From assembly GCA_003254925.1 (NCBI GenBank), contig QANZ01031399.1, positions 1,836 through 65,835 of the forward strand: 64,000 nt of DNA, written 5' to 3'. Of this stretch, positions 1-12,359 are shown piece after piece. The notes under the pieces were generated by a model. The model did no database searches. It had not been told where the DNA came from and worked only from the letters and a program-made list of their open reading frames with translations. This stretch comes from Chamaecrista fasciculata. Lineage: Eukaryota; Streptophyta; Magnoliopsida; Fabales; Fabaceae. Position 1 is the stretch's first letter, and each line of letters starts with the position of its first letter. Made by a program: the position numbers and the translations under genes.

Positions 1-260
1 TAATTGCACCATGACTCTCGTCCCAGCATCTAGTGCGTGCATCCCCATGCACCGAGGTCATGCTGGTCTTGGTTCAATTCAAGTTCCCACTCGAATGAGC
101 GACCAGGGACAGTTTAGATTAATTATCTCATAATTAATCATGGACTGTTATCATAGTAAACATGCTAATAATATTATAACCATTAATTTATCTCCATAAA
201 TTAATTGATATGTTCCCAACATATCTATAGGATGATTGACCCTAGGGCACAATCTTCATC
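1..260. repeat. Partial copy of a dispersed non-coding repeat
   Basis: This stretch matches 36822-37085 almost throughout, including the shared words gaggtcatgctggtcttgg and gaccagggacag and the shared end around cacaatct(t/c)catca. The left side is cut by the window edge. No open frame is convincing. The longer copy further right has the look of LTR-retrotransposon-associated non-coding sequence, but no LTR ends or primer binding site were identified, so the class is open. Confidence 0.6.
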
Positions 261-623
261 AGGTCATACTCATACATGTCGCTCACTTCGTCATTCATCT
301 TCAACCTCGCGACTTGGTCGGCGACGACGTATATGACATCCTAGGCGTCGTTCTTAGTGGAAAATGGCGTCATTGGCTGTGACGAAACTTGGGAAGGTCC
401 ATTGGGTCTTCCGTCGTAGAGCCCGCACTTCGGCATGACCAATTCTCGATTCTGAAGCGCGGGTTGTACGAAAGAAGCCCCAATGGACCTTCCCAAGTTT
501 TGTCACAGCGACGATGCCATTTTCCGCTAAGAACGACGTCTGGGATGTCATATACGTCGCCGCCAGCCAAGTCACGAGATTGAAGATGAATGACGAAATG
601 AGCGGCATGTATTAGTATGACCT
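261..623. repeat. 363-bp near-palindrome (foldback / hairpin-forming element)
   Basis: The sequence from 261 to about 436 is the reverse complement of about 461 to 623, at roughly 85-90% identity by eye, with only about 20-25 bases of unpaired loop. Short open frames on both strands here are by-products of the symmetry. The left arm starts exactly where the neighbouring dispersed repeat ends. No convincing target-site duplication was found. It could be a foldback transposon relic, or an inverted duplication able to give a long hairpin RNA. Confidence 0.8.
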
Positions 624-1434
624 TCACAACAAAGGAAGAGAGAGAGAGAGACGAGAGAGAGAAAAAAAATTTTGTGTGAAATAAACTAAAATCCCCCAGT
701 TATTTCTTCTTTCTTACATTTTGGTTCTATTATATAGAAAAAAAGGTCCTTAATGCAAAAAATAAAACTTTTAGGAGTTAAAAATCAATTTTGTCTTTTT
801 TTTTAACGGAAAAATGGATAAAAAACGTTTGAGGGACCAACTGTGTCAAATTTTGGAAAACCGAGGGACTAATATGGAATGAAAAATAACTGAGGGACCA
901 ATTTGGAACACTAAGCATAATTGAAGGACCAATATGAAACGAAAAATAACTGAGGAACCAATTTGAAACATTGAGCATAACTGGGGACCAAAATAAGACT
1001 TTGGCCAAAAATTTAAATGCAGAGTTTCATTTAACCTAAAAAGATGATATGATAATCTTATTTCTCACATTTGCCTAAATATTGAGAAATATATAGGAAT
1101 CAATTACCGAAGATCCACCTTCATCATCATCTAATCATCATTAATGTTACAAATAAGGGTGGCAAATGGTTGAGTTGGGTTCTAAATGGTTGGGTCATAA
1201 ATGGGTCAATGACATTTACCCATTTATATTTATTAAATGTGTCATGAGTGGGTCATAACCCATAAAATTAAGGGTTGACCCAACCCAATCCATGAACACA
1301 TCTTAAAATATTTATATTATTTATTTAATTTAATAATTAAATTATTTAATAAAATTAAAGATTAATTATTTAATTTGTAAACTAATTAATTAGAATAATT
1401 TTTAAATTATTCAAATTTAAGATTTGATACATCA
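624..1434. other. Intergenic: GA microsatellite, 60-bp tandem duplication, MITE-like piece
   Basis: A short GA-rich microsatellite lies at about 637-658. A 60-bp unit is tandemly duplicated at 871-930 and 931-990; it carries the gggaccaattt-type words that recur in many MITEs of this window. From about 1155 to 1300 a piece rich in gggt(t/c)...acccaaccc words and their complements resembles the end regions of plant MITEs. No gene is supported. Confidence 0.5.
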
Positions 1435-1900
1435 CAATTTGGAAGTACGCCTACTCGGCCTTCGCACCAGGCCTCTTTTCCTCTCTGAACTCTTCGGGGC
1501 GCCCTTGAATCAGTCAAGTGACTCTCCGTACACTTCGGGCTGGTCACGGACTTGGTCAGACCCACGTTCTCCAGTTTAGTGGCGCCCACCTCCATCACGA
1601 CCGACACTCTCCCACGATTGCTTTGCTCCGCAATTCTCGGTCTCCACCACTCTCGCTGGTGGAGATCATGGGCAATGACGTGGTGCGCCCCGCGTGATGG
1701 CCACCACTCTCCACCTTGCTCTATAAATAACGCTCAACCCAGCAGTTTCCAAGTGAGCTACTTTCATCGTCTTAGAATTCTCTTGCTCTCATATCACTCA
1801 TACACTAACTTAAGCGTCTTAGTATTCTTCACAGGGCATCCTTTTGAAGTATTTTGCAGGGGCAATCAAGCATCGCTCTAACAACCCACTTCTTGAACTA
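1435..1900 (+). promoter_or_regulatory. LTR-like promoter segment with TATA box
   Basis: This GC-richer island carries a good plant TATA box (ctataaataa, 1721-1730), a perfect 9-bp stem-loop upstream of it (1641-1649 with 1657-1665), and a likely leader ending in a splice-donor-like aggtaagc near 1898. The arrangement resembles the U3-R portion of a plant LTR retrotransposon. No partner LTR, primer binding site or polyprotein was found beside it, so a solo-LTR relic is only the best guess. An isolated host promoter is the alternative. Confidence 0.35.
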
Positions 1901-1914
1901 GGTAAGCATGTCCT

Positions 1915-2400
1915 TATTTTAGTTTATCAGGATTAAATTGTATTCTTTTTTCATATTTTGGACTGATCTATAATTTTCATCTTTTTCCAAATTTTTTTAA
2001 AATTATATTTTGATCTCAATTTTTTATTGCAATTTTCATTTTAGTCCTCAAATATCATGATCCAGGGATATTATTATAAATTTTGGAAATATTTGGGGGC
2101 ATTATGTATTTTTTGCAAAAATTTGTGAAGTTCATCTTCCTTCCACTGAACGCAAAGTTTTGTTAGACTAAAATGCATTCATTTTTCAGATTTAGGACTA
2201 ATATGTAATTTTACCATTTTTTCAATTTTTTTCAAAATTACATTTTGACCCCAAATTCTTCTTGCAATTTTCATTTTAGTCCTCAAATACTATGATTCAT
2301 GGACGTTTTTGTAAAGTTTGAAATTATTTGGGGTCATTTTGTAATTTTTTCAAAAATTTGTGAAATCCATATTTACCTTATCCTTAAAACTACGTAATTT
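1915..2400. repeat. Dispersed AT-rich repeat, two internal copies
   Basis: The words ttttagtcctcaaatatcatg and the surrounding 100-odd bases occur twice here (about 2035-2110 and 2270-2350). They occur again at about 47530-47590 and 47760-47830, inside the core of a MULE-type MITE. The shared order of the words suggests this is an unrecognised relic of the same element core. No coding potential. Confidence 0.5.
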
Positions 2401-3635
2401 TGACACAAATTTGGGTTGGATTGGACAATCCAACTCAAATTTTAGTGAGTCAATTTTGGATCAAACCCATCTTAACAAACAAGGGGACTAAAGATCTAAC
2501 TTTCTATATTAAAGAAACAAAGATAAAAACAGAAAAGAAAAAGATTGAAAGAGAAATTATTTTACAAACCAAATCCTTCTTCTTTTTTTCCCAACAAATC
2601 CTTCTTTCAAATATATGGAGAAAAGAAACATTTTAGAGAGAAGATAAAAAGAATACACAGAGGAAAGAAAGAGAACAAAGGAACCATTTTTTTTTGTTAT
2701 TCTGTTGAAATTGAAGATAGATGAGTCCCAAAAGTTATTCACTTTGGGCTTCCTTAGTCTCTTATGTGTTGGGCCAAGTAATCCTTCCTAAATACAACAT
2801 GTGGGCCTATTTTGTATGTGTTGTTATTTGTCCACTTGGTCTCCCAAGTCGGTTGGGCCTTGCATTGAGGCTTTTTCGTTGCTTTCCTTATTGTAACTTT
2901 CATGGACCCTATAAGAGAATCAATGGACTTTACTATGTTAATATCCAATAAGTCATGATGCAATGTTTAAATAAGCAAAATGGGAGCAATTTGATCACCA
3001 CTACCTATGTTTCATTGGACCCAATGTTTCATGGGGTTCCGTGTTCAAGTTGTGGTAGGAACTAGGAACAGAAACCGGAACCGAGAAGAATGAGAGGTAT
3101 TCTAAAATATTTTTTCAATTTTTTAAGTTAAGTTAAAGTGTAAATTTGATTTAATATTTTTTTTCAGTTTTTAATTTGATCTTGTATCTTTTTAACACTT
3201 TTTATTAAAAAAGTATTAAATATTTTAAAAAATATTTAAATGTTTTATTAATGCATTCATATTTATAATTTAATTTTTTGTTGTTAGTAATTATAGATGT
3301 AAAGAGTTGGATAAAAAATTATTTTTAGGGAAGGCAATCAAACAGGCCCAAATTATTTTTTAATTCTTAAACTTGTATTAAAAGTTAAAACTATTATTTA
3401 ATCCATGTATATTTGATATATATTTTCTTAGTTGCTTTTTTCTTTTTTCTACAAATTTGGTCTCTAAAATATTATTCGTGAAACCTAAATAAATAATTGA
3501 TGTTTGTAAAATAATCAGGGACCAAAAAATATTTTTACCAATATAATAAGTTCACTGGAAATGGTTTCCCTTAGAATCGCTACTCAGAGATCACTCCATG
3601 GGGACATAGATCCCAATTTCCTCTATTTCAGAGTT
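2401..3635. other. Intergenic, no feature recognised
   Basis: AT-rich sequence with homopolymer runs and no supported gene. Two open frames of 69-78 codons on opposite strands around 2721-2963 show no recognisable domain. An RNA gene was looked for and not seen. Confidence 0.4.
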
Positions 3636-3639
3636 TAAC

Positions 3640-4072
3640 TTTTTTTTTTGGGCAAATGTATTTTTGGTCCCATAACGTTTACTCATGTCTTAATTTGGTC
3701 CCATAATTTTTGTCGCACTTTTGGTCCTCTATCTTTTGTTCACATCTCAATTTGGTCCCATGTTGCATTTTTAGTCCCATATTTTTTAATTAGGTTGCAA
3801 AATTAGTACCATATCTTTTGGTCAGGTTATAGAATTGATCTCGTATCTTTGCAAAAAATTACACATCGTGGGATTAATGGTAGAACTTTTTGCAAAGATA
3901 TATGACCAAATCTGCAACAAAAAAAGATATGGGAGTATGAGACCATATGAGACCAATTTTGCACTTGACCAAAAGATGAGACTAAAAGTGCAATAAAAAA
4001 AAGTTACGAGACCAAATTGAGACCTGAGGCAAAAGATATGGGACCAAAACCCTTTTTTTTTTTTTCTTTTGC
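3640..4072. repeat. Inverted-repeat MITE, 'ggtctcatatcttt' family, copy 1
   Basis: The left half is built of ...ggtcccata... words and the right half of their complements ...tatgggacca.... They meet in a short centre around 3850-3880, where ctttgcaaaa and ttttgcaaag face each other. The same family recurs at 9083-9770 and 13741-14125. No transposase. A target-site duplication was not found. Confidence 0.65.
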
Positions 4073-4406
4073 CAATACTACAGACACTCTTTGTTAATCT
4101 GCATAAATTTTATGACATAAATGGAAAGTGGAAACGGTAAATCATTTTATAACAACATCTATAACTATAGTTACTTATTTGACATACTGATCATACACAA
4201 ATTCATATTAGAAAAAAAAATATGGAACTTTCTCATATTTTGGGGAACAAGTAATGTTAGTATACTCATAAGGGGCAAACTTGTCAACAATAATGTGTTT
4301 TGTAATTACTGACTCCGACATGCAGCCTACCTTGTCAGGAATTACCGATGACAATCAAACATGTCACTCCAAAAACTGAATGTTGAAACTGCAAATTCAT
4401 CTGTCT

Positions 4407-7400
4407 TCACGTTAATTCTAATTTCCTTCTAGAACCACATATACACTCTGGGTATGGATCTTCATAAAAGGACTCCTCAGTCCTAAAACGTGCTCGTCCT
4501 TTAACTCCTGGTAGTGAGCCATGTCTTCCCCTTGGAGCTCCTTGCCTACAAATATTATGAATAGTAAGCAAGATCTTTCAATCTCAATTAGCCATATGCA
4601 AAATGAAGTCAAAGTGAGGTGGATAGAGAATGTAAAACGAAATGCAGATCAGAAGGAAAAAGCTTAACCACCCAAAGGCAAAAAAGTCATAAGAAATTTT
4701 ACTTGAGGAATCAATGTGCTCTAAATTTTGTAGTCTACTTGCAGTAACTTTATGATTCATGAAAGTTACCTGCTCTTGTGCATCCGCTGCACCAGATGTG
4801 AAAGTGCTGGTCCTTCCTCTAGCTCTCCATTTTCCAACTTATCAAAGATTTCAACAAGTCCCTTCCTGAAAATTAGGTGGACTATAGCATGAAATCTAGA
4901 TGAATAGAAGACTCATGGTCCTCAGTGTAAATGAGCATTTTCTCTTCAATTGTCTAGTTTAAAGCATTTTCTCTTCAATTGTCTAGTTTAAAGCCTATCA
5001 GAAACCCAAGAAATATTTCTTTATAAAATCCTAAACGTGATAGTTGATGAGTTAATTTTTTACAGATTGGTGTGTTTTACGTCATCGTCTTGTTCGAAGG
5101 CAAATAGGCAATGCATATGTACATGTATCAGAAGAAACCAAAGAAAAAAATAAACCTTTTGAGAAAGTAATAAGAAACAGAATTCCACTGTGAACTAACA
5201 TGCTTGGAAAGAGAATGGGGATTAGATTTAAGAGAAAGGAAACAAAAAAAAAACAAAAACAAAATTCAAGAGACCTAGAGGTGGTTAAATGTACCAACAG
5301 CACCAACAAAACTCATTATATATTTATATTCAAAATTTATTGTAGTAGTACCTATCGGGGTTGATTGTCTTGCGGTGACCTAAGAACCTACGGTGTCCCT
5401 CAACAGCTCTTGCCATATTTCCTGAATGTGATGGAACAAATACATCACTCTCTACAGAGATTATGTAATCAATTGCTGCAGTCTGAGATGCATGGTTGCT
5501 GAATGCTTTCAATTCCTCTGGGGTTGCCAGTGATTCCTGTTATCATTAGTCAATCGATTAGTTAGGTCATCAATATATGACAATGGCAGATTGTGGGCCA
5601 TTTGACTATTCATTAACGCTGACAACAAAATTGTTTACTAACCTTAAAGACCAGATTAGGGAAGCGGGATGAGAGCTCTAAAAGATGAGTATTACCACCA
5701 TAGATCTCCCCAGCTGCAATGTATATTTGTGTTGATGGAGGAAAACCAAGAGCTTGAAGGAAAATTCCAACCTCCTTTGGAGTCAGTGGACAAAACCCTT
5801 CAATTCTCTGTTCTGTTGCATTTATCTTTTTTACCTTCCAATGGTTTGTGTTTTCTCTAGAACAATTAAAATGAATTTAAAATACTGATCAGTCAAATCA
5901 TTAAATGTGTGCACTTCTAGGATTATCTTTCATATACACAGCAGCTTATAAATAACTATTCTTACCTCATTATCCTGAGCTCTTCAGATTCTGCATGAGT
6001 CAGTCCATAAGTGCAACCAGTAAAAGACAACATATCTTTCTCGTATCTCAGATGGAGAGCAATATATCTTCCCCCACGTGATCTTAACCGCTCCACCAAT
6101 CTCTGTTTTTTTCACCGTCAGGCACGCTCAGAACCTAATTTACCAGGAAGCCCCATGTAGACCTCTTAAATGCATTAACAGTGGAGGATATGGTAACCCT
6201 TGGATTATATGCCTCATTTTCTAGCATCATATAGTGAAAATTTTGGAAGTTTTAAATTCAAAAGGTCTCAATCTAGCAGCTTTTCACCCTTTGACATGGT
6301 CAAATATTTACATATTTTTTATTATAGTCTATTTAACTGCCATTTCTTTCTAACAGTTAAAAATTAGTCACTAAACCCCATTATTATATACAGATCAAAT
6401 GCCTAAGATGGTAGAAATCAGACCCCCCTGCCTCCCACCCCCCACCCCCAAAAAAAACAAAGGACAAACCTGTCCAAAACTCTCAATTGGAGGTGAAAAA
6501 CGAAGTGCGTGATACAGTGTGCGGCATCTCAACCTCTGGATATCAATAGGAAGACCATTGTTTGCAAGCCGAGAATCTGATTTTGCTACATGAATCACCT
6601 GCAAAAATTATTCAATGTCCTTATCTAGACAGCCAGACCATGACCACAGCCATGAATTAAATTACTAACTAAACATGAAAATAATGAGAAATCCCTTCCA
6701 TTGAGAACAGAAATCAAGTTTTTGCATGCACGAATGTAACTAACTACAGTACCATACTTACATCTGATGTGGACATTTTTTGGGTAACATTTTAACATAA
6801 TATAAAATTCAAAAACGCAAAGAAGCTACGTTACAAGCCCATATGATTTTGGAAGTCCATCCTTTACTCTTTCTTCTTTTTTTCTTTTTCTGTCTCTTTA
6901 TGTTATAATGACAGATTTGAAATAGTAAAGGATGAGCTTTCTATATCCTTTTTTTTGGTTAAATCTCCCTATAAAATTTGCAACCCAGCATTATTACAAA
7001 ATTAAATCAACAGAGACAATTCTTTTTTTAAAGAAAAAAAAAACAAAATTGGATTTCCATATTCGTTATTAAGCATCAATAAGAACAAATAGGTGTCTCA
7101 GGGGGTCAGACAGTCAGTCATTCCACTAGTTTCTACAAATAGTACTGCTAGAAAATGTAGTTCATCTAGCAAAGTTTCAATACCTGATACTCGTTCCATA
7201 AACTTGTCATCTCTTCATAGTAACCAACACTAGACCATGATGTGAAGTGTTTCCTGGCCCGGGGGACAGCTTCCAAATTCTTGGGAAGTTCCTTGACAAT
7301 TCTGACATCTCCTCTTAGGTAGTCTATGAAATGAAGCTCATCAAATATATCCGAAAATACACTGCACAATGACAAAAATAAGTTCAGGGAAAGGAGAGAG

Positions 7401-8993
7401 ATAATAGGCATTGAAGGATCTCATATTGCATGATGTGGAAATTAAAGAGATGTATTCCCAGAAATACCTAGAATCTTGCCAGAATGAACGTTTATCCAGT
7501 TGTGGGATGACTAGAGTTGCATTCATTATATGTGCCACAGCTACCATGTCCGATATCTATCCGAAAAAATTTAGTTAATTAAGACCAACCAAAAAATGTG
7601 ATGCAGAACAGTAGTCCAGGATTCAAATACAATCAATCTTAAGCCAGAAAAAGAAAAAGGACATCATCAATGGAGACCAAAACCGTTCTAGTTTATAGCA
7701 CCATTTATGACGAAAGAAGTATTCTTAAGACATTCAGATTAAAAAATGCGTTGCTATAGAAACTCTTACACAATTTTTATGTACTAAGCCATTAAGTAAA
7801 TAATTCACTCTACACTAAATTACAGGACACAAGAACGCTGTTATAGCCTTGATACAAAAACTAGAAGACATTGCAGGAGAGGAGGTGACTTACACCAGTT
7901 CGCATTTGATTTAGTCCACCGTTACATTTGACAGTTAGATAGCGATCAAAACCTTTGGCACCTGACACAATGAAGCAGATTTAACAGGAAGGAAGAGATC
8001 CAACGCGTACTAATGACTAAACTATGATAGATAGCATGAGTCATGGGTGTGCTATGGCTGACAAGTAAGAAAAACGACATACTTGAAAAGAATGGAAAGC
8101 AAATTACTCACAATAAACAGGAAAGAAAGGGGAGAGAAAAACCTAGGAAAAGAAGAAAAATAACTCCAAAGCTATTAATAGGATGTTAGTATCTAAAACC
8201 TTTATATTTAGCAGTGGGCTTGACACAAGGATGTAAACCATGACTGAAAGGAGAACCCCAAAGTTGGTCATCGTTCTTGTGTAAGTCAGGTACCTGTATC
8301 AATATTGAAAATAAAATGACTGCAATAGCAATCAACAGCAAACTAGAAAAAGGGAAGTAAACTTTTAGTTATTACAGCCAACAAAATGCCAAAATGCCAA
8401 TGTCATGTAACAACAACTTCAAAGAATAAAAATCCTGCACTCCTAGATACACAAATAAGGAATTCTTGGTAAACATTTTAGACTGATACATGTTATTCAA
8501 GTGACTTAGGATAAGAGTGTAGTTCTATACAAATATCTAGTTTATCACATACTACAAGCAAAATGCTCCTCTAACTGCATAAACTTTCTGAGTATGAAAA
8601 TTGCCCAAAAGCTCATACCAATTGACAACAGAACACCAACTTATTAAATCGCGAACACTAACACATGTGCGTGAACTTAATAGCCAGCACCGACAGTAAA
8701 CCCATATAATATAAAAATTGGAAACCAAAAACAGATCGATACAAAAACACAGTGATTCCTTCCTAAATCCCGTTCCCTCTAAAACAAAGTCATACCTGGT
8801 CAGATCGAGATTGTGCGGAGAGCAAAGGGTTTGGTTCTTCTACAACGAAATTCCGGAGGTAGAAGAGGAAAACGGAGACGGAGAAAGCGAATATGAAGAT
8901 GGTGTATAGTGTGATGGTGGTCGGAGAAACTTTTCTAGGGCGAATCCTAGGCGCGAAGTGGTTGGTGGAGTAATAGGAGCCTCTGTTTACCAT
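4407..8993 (-). CDS. Plant O-fucosyltransferase-family protein, complete, 11 exons
   Basis: A spliced gene of 508 codons, predicted to be a Golgi type II membrane glycosyltransferase of the plant GDP-fucose O-fucosyltransferase-like (DUF246) family. Exons, 5' to 3': 8796-8993, 8200-8293, 7894-7961, 7468-7556, 7184-7361, 6470-6598, 5966-6102, 5643-5856, 5352-5536, 4770-4865, 4407-4545. All introns are GT-AG, the frame is kept throughout, and the sum (1527 nt) is divisible by three. Seen in the protein: one membrane segment at about residues 25-46 after a basic N-terminus; [10 protein letters not shown] at 111-120; LDKRSFW at 140-146; HLRYEKDM at 269-276, the sugar-nucleotide-binding H-x-R-x-x-x-D type motif; and [16 protein letters not shown] at 396-411. 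Length is normal for the family. The start is the first ATG before the membrane anchor. The substrate cannot be told; relatives include pectin rhamnosyltransferases as well as presumed fucosyltransferases. No inactivating change was seen. Confidence 0.95.
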
Positions 8994-9082
8994 CTCAACT
9001 ATGGATCTCTCGCATCAGTTCCTTCTATTTCACATACACTTCACGTTCATACCTTCCTTCCTCATCCTTCATTCTAGTAAGG

Positions 9083-9770
9083 CCAAAGTTTCAATTTGGT
9101 CTTATATTTTTGTTTAGTTCTTAATTTGGTCTTATATTTTTTTATGAGTAAACTACCAAATTGGTCCCTGGATTATTGGCTCGCTAACAGATTGGTCCCT
9201 GAATTTAGGAAATTGACAAATAGGTCCCCGAATTTTTCTAACGAGTCAAATAGGTCTCCGAATTTTTCTAACGTTAGTCAAATAGGTCCCCGAATAACAT
9301 GCACAGAAGGACCTATTTGACAAATGTTAGAAAAATTCGGGGACCTATTTGACTCGATAGAAAAATTTAGAGTCCTATTTGTCAATTTCCTAAATTCGGG
9401 GATCAATCTGGCAGCGAGTCAATAATCCATGGACCAATTTAGTAGTTTACTCATTTTTTTATTGTACTTTTGGTCTTATATCTTTGGCTGAGGATGTCAG
9501 GTCCTAATTTGGTCTCATATATTCTTTTGTTACAGATTTGACCTCATATATTTGTGTTAATTGCAGAACTAGTCTTATATCTTTGGTTCAAGTTTAAAGT
9601 TGGTCTCATATCTTTGCAAAAGAATATATTAGACCGAGTCTACAACCTGACCATAGACTTGGGATCAAACTGAAACATTTTACACAGATATTGGACTCAA
9701 AATGCAACAAAAAAATACACGACCAAATAAGAAACTCTACAAAAGTATGAGAACAAATCTACACTTAGAC
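9083..9770. repeat. Inverted-repeat MITE, 'ggtctcatatcttt' family, copy 2, interrupted
   Basis: The outer parts (9083-9144 and 9462-9770) form one inverted-repeat element of the same family as 3640-4072 and 13741-14125. The left arm is split by a younger MULE-type MITE at 9145-9452. It lies about 90 bp upstream of the O-fucosyltransferase start codon, so it occupies that gene's probable distal promoter. Confidence 0.65.
9145..9452. mobile_element. Mutator-like MITE with 9-bp target-site duplication
   Basis: A 308-bp inverted-repeat element with ends (t)gagtaaact...agtttactc and arms of about 150 bp carrying the words ggtccctgaattt and ggtccccgaattt. It is flanked by a perfect 9-bp direct repeat, attttttta, at 9136-9144 and 9453-9461. 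Nine-base duplications are typical of the Mutator superfamily. The same arm sequence occurs at 45122-45394, and a related one in the ends of the Pack-MULE at 33491-35566. Non-autonomous: no coding sequence. Confidence 0.8.
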
Positions 9771-9871
9771 CTTCTATTATCTATTAATTAATAATACACT
9801 GAATCATGCACTCTCAGTCTCTCACAAACGAAAGCAAAATTTCAGTCTAGAAAAGAGACCACCATTCTTTG

Positions 9872-10140
9872 GAGTAAAGTAACAATTTGCTCCCTAAAAA
9901 ATTATTGAGTTAACAATTCATCTCTAAAAGATTAAAGTACAAACTTTAGTCTTTAAAAGATCAAAACAATATACTAATTAATTAGTCATTTTTATGAACT
10001 AAATAGTATACCATTTCAATCTTTTAAGGACTAAAGTATATACTATTTTGATCTTTTAGGGACTCAATATATATTTTAATCTTTCAAAGATTGAGTTGTC
10101 AATTCGGTGATCTTTCAAAGACTAAATTGTTAGTTTACTC
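9872..10140. mobile_element. Mutator-like MITE, 9-bp duplication with one mismatch
   Basis: A 269-bp inverted-repeat element with ends gagtaaagtaacaattt and aaattgttagtttactc and a centre rich in cttttaaggactaaagta-type words. The flanking nine bases are cattctttg (9863-9871) and cattttttg (10141-10149), matching at eight of nine. The ends resemble those of the 9145-9452 element. Confidence 0.65.
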
Positions 10141-10381
10141 CATTTTTTGTTATCAAATATAATTTATTCCTAATTTTTTATTTAATCTATTAATTATCTA
10201 ATCAATATAATTTACATTTTTTTTTCAATCAACCCTTACATTTTACAATTTTTTAGACTTTAGTCTTTTATAATCAAGTTTTTGATAATATTATTTGTTT
10301 AGAACTAATTAAATCAACAGATTATGATATATAAAAGTTTGAGTTTATAAATGTTTAAAAAAATTGGTGATATTAAAGTTT

Positions 10382-11529
10382 GGGTAAATTATAAGGAAGG
10401 TCCCTGTGGTTTAGAGTAATTAGAGATAAGGTTCCCGTGGTTTAAAAAGTATCAATTTGGGGCTTGAGGTTTATTCGTTAAAAAGGTTCCTGTGTTATAT
10501 TATGTCCAAAAATTAACAGAAAAATGCACTTTTATCTAGATTCCATCTCTTCTTTCAAGATTTCTTTTCATTTAAGTCCTTGATTCACTTCAAAATAGTT
10601 TATAAAATTTATCATCTTTATCAAAAACCTCAATTTCAGTTTTACTCATATTCTATCGGGTCCCCAACTTGATGAAAACAAAACTAGATTTTAATCCAAT
10701 GTTTGGGAATATAATGTTAGAATACATAAAAAAAAAAAAAATTAGTATTCGGCAACCGCAACACTTAAGGAAAGCCAATAAAATGAATGGGTATTTCATT
10801 AGACGAAATTGACGAATGGGTATTTAAATCAAATTACTCCAAAAATTTAATTACGAGCTTAGAATCACTTTTAAATTCACTATATAATTTTATTTTAGAC
10901 AAACTACTAAGTTTCATATTTTTTACAAATTCTTGGGATATTACATGTCAGATTCTAATTGTTTTGTTTTTCGCCTATAAATGGTGAACCACAAGTTGGG
11001 AAACTTTTGGGTTTTGCTAGGTTTCGATGATTGGTTTTCTCTGTGAACAAAATCGATAAAGGAAGAGAGGAAACTGAGTTGAAATTCGGAGAAAAAGCAT
11101 TTTGGGGAGGTGATTTCAAGTGGTGAATTCAGCTTTTGTATTTTATTGTTGGGTCAGTTTTCTTCTACTTTTAAATCGTGTTTGTGTTGTTACTCCTTTA
11201 CTGCTTGATTTCATCTGAGTTAATGATCTTTTGTTTGAAAATGACATGAAAATGAGAAAAAATGGATCGAGATTTTGATTTGCAAGGGTTTAAGGACCTG
11301 GTTGATAAAGGTGATAAACTTTCTAGACTATTATGAAATGAATCAAGACCTAAATGAAAGAAAATCTTCATAAAAATGCATTTTTTTATTAATTTTTGGA
11401 CAAAAATATACATTATGGACCCTTTCTGCTAACAAAGTAAATCTCAAGTTCTAAGTTGACACTTTTTAAATCATAGAAACCTAATCTCTAATTATCCCAA
11501 ACTACAATGACCTTCCTTGTAATTTACCC
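10382..11529. mobile_element. Long-terminal-inverted-repeat element with a promoter-like core
   Basis: The first roughly 300 bp (from gggtaaattataaggaagg) are the reverse complement of the last roughly 300 bp (ending ccttccttgtaatttaccc). The arms also share gaccttcc, tttaaaaagt and tgtccaaaaatta words. The core at about 10740-11190 is unlike the arms and contains a TATA-like cctataaatgg (10974-10984) followed by a leader-like stretch, so a piece of a gene promoter may have been captured. The flanking bases do not form a clear duplication. Assignment to the Mutator superfamily is by end type only. Confidence 0.6.
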
Positions 11530-12355
11530 TAAACATTTTCTGTCAGGTTTTCCCTGAAAATGAACATTTTTCCCTATTTAATTTTCGCAAAACATTTTAT
11601 TTTTTTGGGTAAAATGTTTTACTTCAATAGTTTATTTTTACTTTACCTTTATTTCTAAGATTTCAAACCAATCATATAATTTCATTTTAGTTAAATCAGT
11701 TGTTTTAATATCTTAATATTTGAAATTATTTTGATACCATTTTGAAAACTTAGGTCATAAAATTAAGAAAGATATCGAGACTTTACTTACCTTATTGACC
11801 AATCAAAGTTGTTTTTCACTATTGGTCAAAGTTTCAAATTGGTCCTGTATGTATGAGGGTGAGTTTCAAATTTGTTCACTATCTTTCATTTGTTTCATAT
11901 TAGTCCAATATATTTCATTTGTGTTTTATATTAGTCATATCATTAGCTTCTGTTAAATTCTGTTAAAGATGACATGGCATGATAATGTGGAGTAGCTAAG
12001 TGACTTAGTTCTCCACTTTTCCCCCTTCAACAGCTAGCCTTTAAAGGAGGGTTTTTTTCCAAGGTCCCTTGGGTCTCATCAAAACTAATCTTGAACTAAT
12101 GGGATTCTAATTCTTTAGATTCAAATACCTTTATTAAAACTCCTAACTAATCCTAAATTACCTCACTAACTTCTTATAAATCTATTATTTGAAAAGGGTA
12201 ATTAGTAATTACATCAATTGGTAGGGTTTTTGTGGAGTTATTCTGTGAAGTAAAAGATATTGCATTTTCTACAATCCCATGCATGTAGTATAGATGATGG
12301 TTGTGAAATGGGTTTATATCTTGTGTTAAAAGCATGTTATTTCATTTGTTTATTT
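11530..12355. other. Intergenic, MITE half and AT-rich sequence
   Basis: A one-sided piece of MITE-like sequence (caaattggtcc, catattagtcc words) lies at about 11820-11960. The rest holds nothing recognisable. Confidence 0.4.
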
Positions 12356-12359
12356 AACA

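Noticed and set aside
354..627. Three overlapping open frames of 64-85 codons on both strands
   Set aside because: They lie in the near-palindrome at 261-623. The frames on opposite strands mirror each other and match no protein domain.
4418..4612. Separate 64-codon minus-strand gene
   Set aside because: It is an out-of-frame reading of the last exon of the O-fucosyltransferase gene; the correct frame ends at 4407.
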